NCBI GenBank assembly: GCA_030527765.1
Contig: JAUNAE010000022.1
Location: 1-22,878, forward strand
Reading direction: 5' to 3'
Length of the DNA stretch: 22,878 nucleotides
Source: Eubacteriales bacterium
GTDB lineage: Bacteria > Bacillota_A > Clostridia > Lachnospirales > Lachnospiraceae
Shown: positions 14,542-22,248 of the stretch, piece by piece
How the letters are laid out: each line of letters opens with the position of its first letter
Position numbering within the stretch: the first letter of the stretch is position 1
The notes under the pieces: generated by a model
Told to the model about the DNA's origin: nothing
Database searches by the model: none
What the model saw: only the letters and a program-made list of their open reading frames with translations
Position numbers and translations under genes: made by a program

Positions 14542-16470
14542 TTATTTTAATTCTACAGATGGGAACATGGTTCCGTCTGTATGCGGCAGGAAGCATGCTC
14601 CGACAAACTCATCCATATATGTAGGAACTGTGGAAAGTTCCAGATAAGTCATATTGGATGCCAGTTCATAGGTCTTGCGCTCTGCCTGGGTGGACAGAAG
14701 CATCAGATACGCTCCTGACAGAGAAGAATTGCCGATGTAGTGGAATTTGTCCATAGGAATATCCGGGAACATTCCAATAGTAACCGCATTCTTCATGTTG
14801 ATACCGCTTCCGATTCCTCCGGCTACATAGACGTCATCAATCATGGATACGTCAAAGTCAAGGGAACTGAGCATCGTACGAATTGCGGAGAAAATCGCTC
14901 CCTTCGCACGAATAAAATTATCGATATCGACCTCAGTGATCTCTACATCCTTCACAGAACCGGCCTCTTCCTCAAATGCAAGGACATAGCTTCCCATTCC
15001 GTATTTGTCATGTTTTACACGCTTGCCTTCCCGGACAAACTTACCCTTCGGATTAATAATTCCACAGGTAAACAGTTCACTGATTACATCAATGATTCCG
15101 GATCCACACAGACCAATCGGCTTCGTACCCGGCTCTCCGACGATCTTAAATGTCGGCTCCATCGTCTCTTTGTCAATGGTGCATGCTTCAATCGCTCCAT
15201 CTGTTGCACGCATTCCACAGCTGATATCTCCACCTTCAAAGGCAGGACCTGCAGAGCATGCACAGCTCATCATGAAATCGGAATTTCCGAATACAAGCTC
15301 TCCATTGGTTCCAAGATCAATGAAAAGAGAAAATTCCGGACGATTCCAGATCATACTTACAAGCGTACCTGCCGTAATATCTCCACCTACATAGCTTCCG
15401 ATATTCGGAGCAATGATAATGTGAGCGTCTTTATTAATATGAATTCCAAGATCTGATGCAAACAGAGAATTGGTTTTGAAGAAGGCCGGAATGTACGGCT
15501 CCATTCTGAGGGGATCTGCATTGATCCCTGCAAACAGATGATTCATGGTTGTGTTTGATGCTACGCACATGCGATAAATCTGCTGTGGTGAAATATTTGC
15601 TGTTTTGCACATTTCATGGATAATCGGATTGATGGTCTCCTTGATAATCGCATCCTGAAGCTTTTTGACGCCACCGGGTTTTCTGGACTCGATGATACGG
15701 TTGATAACATCTGCACCGTAACGAATCTGTCCATTTCCACTGGAACCTTTGGCAAGAATTTCTCCGTTCTCCATATTGATCAGAACTGCCGATACCGTTG
15801 TTGTTCCGATATCGATGGCAAGTCCCCCAACGAGAACTTCTTCCTCCTGACCGAAAATATCATAGACATACATATCTTCGGAGGTTGTCCGAAGGACACA
15901 TTTCACCTTAAACTGATGATCCCTCAGCACATCCGGAAGTTTTTTGAGCACCTGATATGGAATTCGAACCCGCTTGATGTTGAGGAATTTCTTGAGGGCA
16001 CGTGTCAGACGTTCCACATCCGGCATTGTGTCGTCCAAAGACGGCTCGTCCATGGACACCTCCACCACATCCAGCGAATTACGAAGTTCAATTCCTGCCA
16101 TCATGACATCATTCTTCGCATTCTCAAAGATCGCAATCTCCTCTTTGGAACTCAGGTCTGCAACCTTCATACGGCTCTTATAAGCTGCAGCAATATCAGG
16201 AACCAGCACTGTCACGTCCGCAGTCACATAACTTACACAGGCCAGTCTCCACCCCTGATTATATTCTTCGTCACTGATATGAAGTGTTTTCTTGGAATCA
16301 ATCTCTCCATCAACCAGTCGTACCCGGCATTTTCCGCAGGATGCATTACCGGAGCACGGAGCATCAATAGCAATATTCGCACCTCTTGCTACCTCAAGAA
16401 GATTATCCCCCGCATTGGCAAAAACCTCTTTCAGGCTGCCATCCTCGAATGAAAATGTGATCTTAAACAT
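14542..16470 (-). CDS. acsV: Reductive activator of corrinoid iron-sulfur protein (RACo, ferredoxin-like ASKHA ATPase)
   Basis: Uses ATP and a low-potential electron to return inactive Co(II) corrinoid protein (AcsCD) to the methyl-accepting Co(I) state. The 642-residue protein starts with a plant-type [2Fe-2S] domain with C39, C45, C48 and C78. A linker/middle region follows. From ~residue 215 comes the DUF4445-type ASKHA domain: GGLAIDIGTTTVSAVL, FIDLGTNGELVFGN, CACSAGPAFEGGDISCG, LCGSGIIDVI and DVYVAGGIGSGIN. The ATG has an AGGTGG-type ribosome site 8 bases upstream. A strong terminator lies between acsE and this gene, so a catalytic activator may be made in smaller amounts than its target. 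Confidence 0.95.
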   Translation of the reverse strand: MFKITFSFEDGSLKEVFANAGDNLLEVARGANIAIDAPCSGNASCGKCRVRLVDGEIDSKKTLHISDEEYNQGWRLACVSYVTADVTVLVPDIAAAYKSRMKVADLSSKEEIAIFENAKNDVMMAGIELRNSLDVVEVSMDEPSLDDTMPDVERLTRALKKFLNIKRVRIPYQVLKKLPDVLRDHQFKVKCVLRTTSEDMYVYDIFGQEEEVLVGGLAIDIGTTTVSAVLINMENGEILAKGSSGNGQIRYGADVINRIIESRKPGGVKKLQDAIIKETINPIIHEMCKTANISPQQIYRMCVASNTTMNHLFAGINADPLRMEPYIPAFFKTNSLFASDLGIHINKDAHIIIAPNIGSYVGGDITAGTLVSMIWNRPEFSLFIDLGTNGELVFGNSDFMMSCACSAGPAFEGGDISCGMRATDGAIEACTIDKETMEPTFKIVGEPGTKPIGLCGSGIIDVISELFTCGIINPKGKFVREGKRVKHDKYGMGSYVLAFEEEAGSVKDVEITEVDIDNFIRAKGAIFSAIRTMLSSLDFDVSMIDDVYVAGGIGSGINMKNAVTIGMFPDIPMDKFHYIGNSSLSGAYLMLLSTQAERKTYELASNMTYLELSTVPTYMDEFVGACFLPHTDGTMFPSVELK

Positions 16471-16508
16471 AGGGTAACCACCTTTCTGGTATTAAAAATA
16501 AAGTGTTC

Positions 16509-16538
16509 AAAAAAGGCCGGAGGCCGAAGCCTCCAGCC
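16509..16538 (-). terminator. UUCG-capped intrinsic terminator between acsE and acsV
   Basis: In the minus-strand transcript GGCUGGAGGC (16529-16538), loop UUCG and GCCUCCGGCC (16515-16524) pair across 10 bp with one G-U, followed by six U (16509-16514). It lies about 85 bp past the acsE stop and 38 bp before the acsV ATG. No convincing promoter is seen between it and acsV, so acsV probably depends on read-through. Confidence 0.85.
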
Positions 16539-16622
16539 TCAAATTCTGTCATCTGAAAATTGCTCGGATGATTATCAGGCGCATATGAAATTCATTCACC
16601 TGCCATCACCCATTTCGGATAA

Positions 16623-17408
16623 TTACAGTTCCAGATAAGAATCTGCGTACAGAGTATTGTTTTTGAATACATCACAAGACTTAATGGTCTCCATAAGGCG
16701 CAGATCGTTAGGGTTAACGATTGCAGAGGTAAGTCCCTGCATCATAGCCATAGCTACAAGAGCGGAGTCCATGATTGGACGGATGTTCTTCGGCATACCG
16801 TTGGAGTTATTGGAAAGACCACCGGTAGAGTTCAGACCCATCTCAGAGAACATCTTGATTGCCTCAAGTACTTCCATCTGTTTGTCCTGCATTCCTTTTA
16901 CAACAAGGAACAGCGGGTCAAACCACAGATCTGTAGGCTCCATACCAAGCATCATACCTCTCTCAAGCATGTTCTGGCAGTGCATCATACGCTCGTCATT
17001 ATCTGCTGCAAGTCCCTCTGCCTGGCAAAGAGCGATAACGATTGCATCATTTGCTGCTGCAAGATCGATGTTCTCGATACGATCGCTTGCGTTTGCAGAG
17101 TTAACAATCGGTTTTCCGTTGTCTCTGTTATATACAGAAATACCGGCTTCGATTGCTTTTTTGTTAGTTGTATCAAGTGCAAGAGGAACATTGTTGAAAT
17201 TGGACTGAAGGAGCTGCACTGCCCACTTCATCAGATCTTCACCATCGTTCTCAGCAGGTCCGATGTTTACATCAAGGTAAACAGCGCCAGCCTTCAGCTG
17301 CTGCTCTGCTCTTTTAAGAATTGGTTCTGGATCTCTCTCACGGAATGCTCTTTCAACAGATGGTGCGGTTGCAGAAAGTCTCTCACCGATGGTAACAAAT
17401 TTTGCCAT
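16623..17408 (-). CDS. acsE: Methyltetrahydrofolate:corrinoid/iron-sulfur protein methyltransferase
   Basis: Moves the methyl group from methyl-THF to the Co(I) centre of AcsCD. The 261-residue TIM-barrel protein of the pterin-binding family has YLDVNIGP (44-51), D79 in LALDTTN, N103 in IVNSANAS, D164 in FDPLF and the N200/N201 pair in GLSNNSNG. These positions match the pterin-binding aspartates/asparagines and the catalytic asparagine of the Moorella enzyme. It lacks a cobalamin-binding domain, as expected when the corrinoid is on a separate protein. It follows acsC by 69 bp, which include a perfect hairpin. The ATG has a good GGAG site. Confidence 0.96.
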   Translation of the reverse strand: MAKFVTIGERLSATAPSVERAFRERDPEPILKRAEQQLKAGAVYLDVNIGPAENDGEDLMKWAVQLLQSNFNNVPLALDTTNKKAIEAGISVYNRDNGKPIVNSANASDRIENIDLAAANDAIVIALCQAEGLAADNDERMMHCQNMLERGMMLGMEPTDLWFDPLFLVVKGMQDKQMEVLEAIKMFSEMGLNSTGGLSNNSNGMPKNIRPIMDSALVAMAMMQGLTSAIVNPNDLRLMETIKSCDVFKNNTLYADSYLEL

Positions 17409-17443
17409 AGTTATGTTCTCCTTTACTAATACATATTATATAT

Positions 17444-17468
17444 GACAGAACAGCAGAGCTGTTCTGTC
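17444..17468 (-). other. Perfect hairpin between acsC and acsE without a U-tract
   Basis: GACAGAACAGC (17444-17454) and GCTGTTCTGTC (17458-17468) form an 11-bp perfect stem around a 3-base loop, 9 bp past the acsC stop. The transcript continues AUAUAUAAUAUG with no U-run. This favours an mRNA-stabilising or processing hairpin, or a weak terminator, over a full stop. Confidence 0.6.
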
Positions 17469-17477
17469 TTCAGGCAA

Positions 17478-18824
17478 TTATGCCTGCATATCTTTTAAGA
17501 ATTTTACAAGCTGAACTGCTTCTCTTGGTCCAACGATGATCTCCCATCCCGGAAGCTTAGCCTCCAGATCGCCCTTCAGAACGGCAACTTTACCCGGGAT
17601 CACGAGCTTACGGCATTTAACCTTAGGCTCAACCTCAGCCTTGATAAAGTTGGAGATGCTTGTACCGGAGAATTTACCTGCAGCCCAGGATGTCAGTACG
17701 GAAAGTCCGCCTGCATCATTGATTACGAAGTTCAGCGGAACACCGGAACGCTCCAGCTCGCCGTTAACTACGAAGTATGTCAGAGCGAAGTCTACGGTTG
17801 TAACAACCAGAGAGTTCTCATCTGCACCGTTCAGTTTGTAGATGCCAGGAGTTACTTTCATTGGCTTCTGAGGATCGGTGAAGATGTTCTGACGAAGACC
17901 ATACAGCGGAAGTCCCTCTGCATATGTCATCTGCTCCATAACGATGATGGAACCATATTTCATAGTAAATACTGCTGCAAGAGCTGCCTGAAGATGTTTG
18001 TCTCCGCGAGCTACTTTTGCAACGTTAACGATAGTCGGATATCCGAAAGTTCTATCCTGATCTTTCAGAGCTGCACGACGAATCTGAACAGCGTTTGCAA
18101 AGGTCTCTTTTGCGGTTGCACCGGTAGCGTCAATTACAAGATTCTTGTTGCCAAGTTTCTCAAGAGCTGCTACTGTGTCATAAACTTCGTTCAGGTCCGC
18201 ACCGGATACACCAAGAACAACGCCTGCCTCTTTGGCAACCTCGTTCATAGCCTCATAGTTGGATGCGTTTGCACCGTTCAGTACCGGTTTGCTGTCTTTT
18301 ACTTCTGCAAGAGCTGCTTTTGCGATCTCAACATCAGATACGCCAAGTACCAGAGTTCTGTTAAGGCCGGCAGCTTTCTTAACAAGTGCAGTGTATGCTG
18401 CAGCATCAGCGCCCTCTCCGCAGTTTACATATACGAGCTCAGCGTACATTCTCTCGCCGATACGCTCATAATCTACGGTTGGGATCTCAGCAATTTTTGC
18501 ATCTACAGCAGCATCATCCATGCATGTGCAAAGGGATACTGCGTATCTTGGTTTGCTGACAAATGTTTTTTCATGACGGAACAGTACGGTCTCTCCACCA
18601 AGGGTGAACTCGCCGTCGCCGGTTCCGATTTTGATTGTTTTCATTGGCGGAGCAGTTGCCTCAGACAGAGAAGCGATTGCATCCTCTGACATATGTGGAC
18701 ATTGCTCAATTTTCATAGCACCCTGAGCAACTTTCATTGAGAAAGCCATACAGGTAGGGCAGCCACACTCTTTACAGTTTTTCTTTGGTGTTAATTTAAA
18801 AATCTGAATACCATTCAGTGCCAT
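17478..18824 (-). CDS. acsC: Corrinoid/iron-sulfur protein, large (gamma) subunit
   Basis: Carries the [4Fe-4S] cluster and, at its C-terminal domain, the cobamide that ferries the methyl group from AcsE to acetyl-CoA synthase. The 448-residue length matches the family. The N-terminal cluster domain has C17, C20, C25 and C42 (KKNCKECGCPTCMAF, then EQCPHMS), with C22 extra. The middle is a TIM-barrel-like region (GVSDVEIAKAALAEV, NKNLVIDATGAT) and the C-terminal cobamide domain includes VINDAGGLSVLTSWAAGKFSGTSI. It starts 21 bp after acsD with AGGAGG upstream and forms a heterodimer with AcsD. Confidence 0.96.
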   Translation of the reverse strand: MALNGIQIFKLTPKKNCKECGCPTCMAFSMKVAQGAMKIEQCPHMSEDAIASLSEATAPPMKTIKIGTGDGEFTLGGETVLFRHEKTFVSKPRYAVSLCTCMDDAAVDAKIAEIPTVDYERIGERMYAELVYVNCGEGADAAAYTALVKKAAGLNRTLVLGVSDVEIAKAALAEVKDSKPVLNGANASNYEAMNEVAKEAGVVLGVSGADLNEVYDTVAALEKLGNKNLVIDATGATAKETFANAVQIRRAALKDQDRTFGYPTIVNVAKVARGDKHLQAALAAVFTMKYGSIIVMEQMTYAEGLPLYGLRQNIFTDPQKPMKVTPGIYKLNGADENSLVVTTVDFALTYFVVNGELERSGVPLNFVINDAGGLSVLTSWAAGKFSGTSISNFIKAEVEPKVKCRKLVIPGKVAVLKGDLEAKLPGWEIIVGPREAVQLVKFLKDMQA

Positions 18825-18845
18825 AACTTATCTTCCTCCTATATC

Positions 18846-19787
18846 TTACGCAAGTTCCTTGATCAGTTTTGCTACTGCTTTTACTGACTCCGGATGTCTC
18901 AGGATAACTGCGTCGGATCCGGCTGCAAGGTCTGCTGCTGCAGTAACAACTTCCATATCGATTCCGCGCTCTTCAGCGTCTCCCCACTCCGGCATATCCT
19001 CTGCGGTTGCAGTGGACTCTTTTACAGACCAGGTCTGTTCAGAAACAGGTGTGATAATAGGCATCTGCAGCATGGCATCATTCTGTCCGAGTGCTGCACC
19101 TTTGATACGATCCATAGTGGATACAACATACTCATATCCGTATCCAGCTGCTGCCGTACCAACATTCATAACGATTTTCTGTGCGTTAACGCCAAGCTGA
19201 GTTGTAACAACGTTCAGCTGTTTTGCAAGGTTGATATCATCTGCGGACTCTGCACCAACGATCTGGTTGTAAGCAAGACCTGCAGCTGCGCCGATTGCTT
19301 TGTAGTTCTCCTCTTTTTCTGCAAGGATCAGTACGTTGCGGCCTTCCAGTGTCTCAGCAACCTTAGGAAGAAGCTCGCCGTCCTTCTCTACATTTCCGCA
19401 TCCTGCTACAACGAGTGGACAGTCAACTGCCTCTGCTACTTCTTTTACGATAGCGATCAGCTCTTCAACAGATTTATTCTCACCGTTTGGATCTGCGCCT
19501 TCCAGAGTAAGTGTAAGGAAATCTGCTCCCTCAACAGTCATAGCTTTCTTTGCCATGTCAGCGATTGTTGCAGCACCCTCATAGAATGCTTTCAGTCCTT
19601 CGGAAAATCCCTCTACACCCATATCGGTAATCTCGATACCGATTTTCGGCTCGTTTACGGTCGGTGCATCAAAGGAATAAAACGGGAAAGTGCTGTTTCC
19701 TCCAAGGGATACAGTCTTATCGCCGGTTCCGATTGTTACAGTGTTAATCTTGGCATTAAATTTCTGTGGTTTCTGATTAAACGGCAT
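18846..19787 (-). CDS. acsD: Corrinoid/iron-sulfur protein, small (delta) subunit
   Basis: Partner of AcsC; a TIM-barrel subunit that helps hold the corrinoid and docks AcsE. The 313-residue length is normal for the bacterial form. Recognisable segments are KINTVTIGTGDKTVSLGG, FYSFDAPTVNEPKIGIEITDMG, DFLTLTLEGADPNGENKSV, CPLVVAGCGNVEKD and the C-terminal DAVILRHPESVKAVAKLI. The ATG has AAGGAGG upstream. A 319-bp gap with its own promoter separates it from acsB, so AcsD, AcsC and AcsE could be made independently of acetyl-CoA synthase, for example for methyl-donor metabolism. Confidence 0.96.
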   Translation of the reverse strand: MPFNQKPQKFNAKINTVTIGTGDKTVSLGGNSTFPFYSFDAPTVNEPKIGIEITDMGVEGFSEGLKAFYEGAATIADMAKKAMTVEGADFLTLTLEGADPNGENKSVEELIAIVKEVAEAVDCPLVVAGCGNVEKDGELLPKVAETLEGRNVLILAEKEENYKAIGAAAGLAYNQIVGAESADDINLAKQLNVVTTQLGVNAQKIVMNVGTAAAGYGYEYVVSTMDRIKGAALGQNDAMLQMPIITPVSEQTWSVKESTATAEDMPEWGDAEERGIDMEVVTAAADLAAGSDAVILRHPESVKAVAKLIKELA

Positions 19788-19897
19788 TACGCTTTTGCCT
19801 CCTTATATAATTATGCGCAAAGAGATAGTCACCGGGATTCTCCCTGCTAGGTTTGCATTCGCAGAGATACCCGCAGATACCCCTACATTTCGTCGCT

Positions 19898-19927
19898 ATT
19901 ATACAACAAACTCCCGTCTTTTGGCAA
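19898..19927 (-). promoter_or_regulatory. Internal promoter of acsD-acsC-acsE
   Basis: On the minus strand TTGCCA (19922-19927), an 18-base spacer and a perfect TATAAT (19898-19903). Expected start near 19891, about 105 bases before the acsD ATG. Confidence 0.65.
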
Positions 19928-19932
19928 GAATC

Positions 19933-19948
19933 TGTTGCATACGCAACA
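19933..19948. promoter_or_regulatory. Palindrome just upstream of the acsD -35 (candidate activator site)
   Basis: TGTTGC-ATAC-GCAACA is a perfect 6-4-6 inverted repeat whose centre lies about 50 bp upstream of the expected start, adjacent to the -35 element. That position suits an activator. The regulator is unknown. Confidence 0.45.
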
Positions 19949-20049
19949 TATTTTTCTTTTGCAGCCGTTCCATTATTTTCAGTACAGTCAAACAGTATTT
20001 TGCATTTCCTTTTTACTGTCTGCAAATAGCAGAACAGCTGCTGTATTTC

Positions 20050-20102
20050 ATGATAATTCCGCAGTTATCATTGATTCTGTAATTCGAAAGACTCCGCAGT
20101 CT
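20050..20102 (-). other. Two tandem hairpins after acsB
   Basis: In the transcript the first hairpin is AGACT-GCGG-AGTCT (20089-20102), starting 4 bases past the acsB stop. The second is AUGAUAA-CUGCGGAA-UUAUCAU (20050-20071). Both present a GCGG in the loop. The first is followed by UUUC only, so termination would be weak. They could be processing or stability elements at the end of the cooC-acsB message. Confidence 0.45.
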
Positions 20103-20106
20103 CTGA

Positions 20107-22236
20107 TTACATCATTGGATCCATTCCAAGTGCCGGATGTCCCTTCCCTGTCAGGAACTCAACCAGTGTCTCCGGATCTGTTGCAACAGTCTCATCACCG
20201 ATCATATCAGTGAAGTTGTCAATGTCATACAGATCTTTTGCAGTCTTGTTCAGTCTGTCAGCGATGAACTCTTTCAGTTCTTTCGGCATCCATACGATAC
20301 GCTCGATACCGCCCTCAGCCTTCATGAATTTCTTGGAAGCGATGAAGTGTTTGCCGTGTCCCATGAATCCAGGAGTCTGAACACCGCCGCCTGTCATAGA
20401 AGCCATCTCCGGGAAGGTCATTCCAAGAGGAGTCATGCCTGCATACTCACGGTTTGCAATTACAACACCGTTGGAGAATGGCTCGATACCGCAGATACAC
20501 TCGAAGCATCCGCAGGAAGTCATCGGATCCTGCATGATGGAGTACAGAGTTACATGCTCCAGAGCACCCTGGGAGAATTTCTGAACTGCTTCATCAACAT
20601 CCTCGTATGCACCGAGGTTCTCATCGATGACACGCTCTTTTGTGATAACCTGGCATGGACCGGTCGGATCCAGCTCGTTGGTAGCTTTTGCATCCAGCCA
20701 TGAAACGGCACCGCAAAGTCCAAGTCTCTCAGGTGTAACAACACATACGTGAGACGGGGAGAATGCCTGGCAGAGGATACAGCTGTAATATTTATCAACG
20801 GTCTCATCAGTCAGGTTGTCCAGACGCTCATCACGTTTGTTGAATGTCGGGATAGCAACCTCATGACGGATTCTTGTACACTCAGCAGGATCTGTGTAGA
20901 TAACAACCTCACACTTGTCAACTACAGCGTCGAACTCATTCTTAACCTGGGTGTAAAGAACTTCACCGATGTGTTTGATCTTGAATCCGGCATTGAATGC
21001 GTTGATGCTGATACGGATACGCTGCATATCTCTCTGGCCTGTGTGGTAAACACCCTCTACACAGTTGATGTAGTTGTGGAATTTACGCTCGATAACCGGC
21101 TCAAAGTCAGCCTGCATGTTCTTACCTGCAACTTTTACAACGTAAGCAATGGAGTTCTTGCTTCCAAGTTCCATATCGTCTACTTCCGGTCCGACTACTG
21201 TGATCTTATGATCTTCGATCTCAGAAGCCTCTACGGTCTGTACAAGCTCTGCACAGTCAACACGGGAACCATCGAACTCAACCTGCATCTCTTTACGACG
21301 GATGATCTCACCCTCGAATGCAGAAGCGAATGCTACAGGGATATCAACGTTTGTGATCTTAATCTTGATGTCACGAGCCTCAAGAGAAGTAGCGTTAAAT
21401 TTGCTTACGTCCTCCTGAACGATAAGGCTCTTCGGTACACGGAAGATGTTCTCGGTCTCGTTTGTGATTACCGGGAATCCAAGTGCGATTGCGCCTGCAC
21501 CACATGCAACGATAACATCATCCAGAGGAGCGAATGCATTAACGAATGCAGGTACACGCTCCATAGTGTATTTCATGAGTGCGCCGGCATCTCCAGGTGT
21601 TACATTACCGAAGATCAGAGCTGCACGAATTGCTACAGATACAACATGGATAACTGCTGTTACATCGTTACCAAGTGGAAGAACACGTACATTTACGCCG
21701 GTATTCATGCCAAGTTCAGCAACCTGATCGCAGATACCACCTACCAGTGTTACAAGGATACCCTGTGCCTGATAGGATTTAACAAGCTCAACACCCTGCT
21801 CAGCAGTTGGAGCAGCACCAAGAATTACAGCAACGCCCGGGATATCGCCGGTTACAAGCGGAACACCAAGCTCACGGATGTTTGCATCTGCAAGATGTCC
21901 GTACTGCGGCTGTGCGTATGGCTCAGCACCGTTGATGTATTTCAGAACCTCGATAAACTCTGCGCAAAGTGCTGTAGCAACACCAGACATAAATCCATCG
22001 TTCAGACGTGGCTCTCTGGTCATCAGAGTTTTCACAACGCCAAGAGCTTCTTTCAGCTCTTTCAGGTTTGTAACCTTAGTTCCAGTTACAGCATAGTAAC
22101 ATGGAAGGCTGTAAGCAGTATTTGGGAAGCTGATCGGATTCTCTTCGCCATACTGTGCGATAGCTGCATCGATAGCCTGCTCTGTCAGACCATAAACTGC
22201 ATCATTACCATTAAAAATTCTCTCTAAAAGTGTCAA
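20107..22236 (-). CDS. acsB: Acetyl-CoA synthase (CODH/ACS beta subunit)
   Basis: Joins CO from CODH, the methyl group from AcsCD and CoA to form acetyl-CoA. The 709-residue protein is the full-length bacterial three-domain form (Moorella's is ~729), keeping the N-terminal CODH-docking domain that archaeal versions lack. The A-cluster ligands have Moorella spacing: C486, C489, C498 and C508 (YYSCILCQAFSPSHVCVV...LGLCGAV), then C575 and C577 in TSCGCFECICG, whose backbone holds the distal nickel. The C-terminus KGHPALGMDPMM is typical. The start codon is TTG at 22236 with a perfect AGGAGG (22245-22250) 8 bases upstream; no in-frame ATG occurs before residue 72. It follows cooC by 12 bp. Confidence 0.97.
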   Translation of the reverse strand: MTLLERIFNGNDAVYGLTEQAIDAAIAQYGEENPISFPNTAYSLPCYYAVTGTKVTNLKELKEALGVVKTLMTREPRLNDGFMSGVATALCAEFIEVLKYINGAEPYAQPQYGHLADANIRELGVPLVTGDIPGVAVILGAAPTAEQGVELVKSYQAQGILVTLVGGICDQVAELGMNTGVNVRVLPLGNDVTAVIHVVSVAIRAALIFGNVTPGDAGALMKYTMERVPAFVNAFAPLDDVIVACGAGAIALGFPVITNETENIFRVPKSLIVQEDVSKFNATSLEARDIKIKITNVDIPVAFASAFEGEIIRRKEMQVEFDGSRVDCAELVQTVEASEIEDHKITVVGPEVDDMELGSKNSIAYVVKVAGKNMQADFEPVIERKFHNYINCVEGVYHTGQRDMQRIRISINAFNAGFKIKHIGEVLYTQVKNEFDAVVDKCEVVIYTDPAECTRIRHEVAIPTFNKRDERLDNLTDETVDKYYSCILCQAFSPSHVCVVTPERLGLCGAVSWLDAKATNELDPTGPCQVITKERVIDENLGAYEDVDEAVQKFSQGALEHVTLYSIMQDPMTSCGCFECICGIEPFSNGVVIANREYAGMTPLGMTFPEMASMTGGGVQTPGFMGHGKHFIASKKFMKAEGGIERIVWMPKELKEFIADRLNKTAKDLYDIDNFTDMIGDETVATDPETLVEFLTGKGHPALGMDPMM

Positions 22237-22248
22237 TGCTTTGTCCTC

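Larger units (their letters stand above)
19788..20106 (-). other. 319-bp non-coding region between acsB and acsD
   Basis: In transcription order this region holds two small hairpins just after acsB, an A/T-rich stretch, a TGTTGC-GCAACA palindrome, a promoter, and a ~105-base leader for acsD. The leader has a tandem imperfect direct repeat (GGGTATCTGC then GGGTATCTCTGC on the minus strand, 19861-19882) and a small GGGA-GAA-TCCC hairpin. A cysteine-rich 82-codon frame crosses it but has no start signal and runs into acsD, so I do not call a gene. Confidence 0.7.

Noticed and set aside
15616..16452. A 278-codon open frame on the plus strand opposite acsV.
   Set aside because: The acsV protein matches RACo along its whole length; the opposite frame has no family features or ribosome site.
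19777..20025. A cysteine-rich 82-codon minus-strand frame in the acsB-acsD gap.
   Set aside because: No ribosome site; it crosses the acsD promoter and overlaps the acsD start out of frame; probably chance.
20749..22227. A 492-codon open frame on the plus strand opposite acsB.
   Set aside because: It is the complement of a strongly conserved gene, has no ribosome site or promoter, and its translation is low-complexity Cys/Asn/Leu-rich with no family resemblance.
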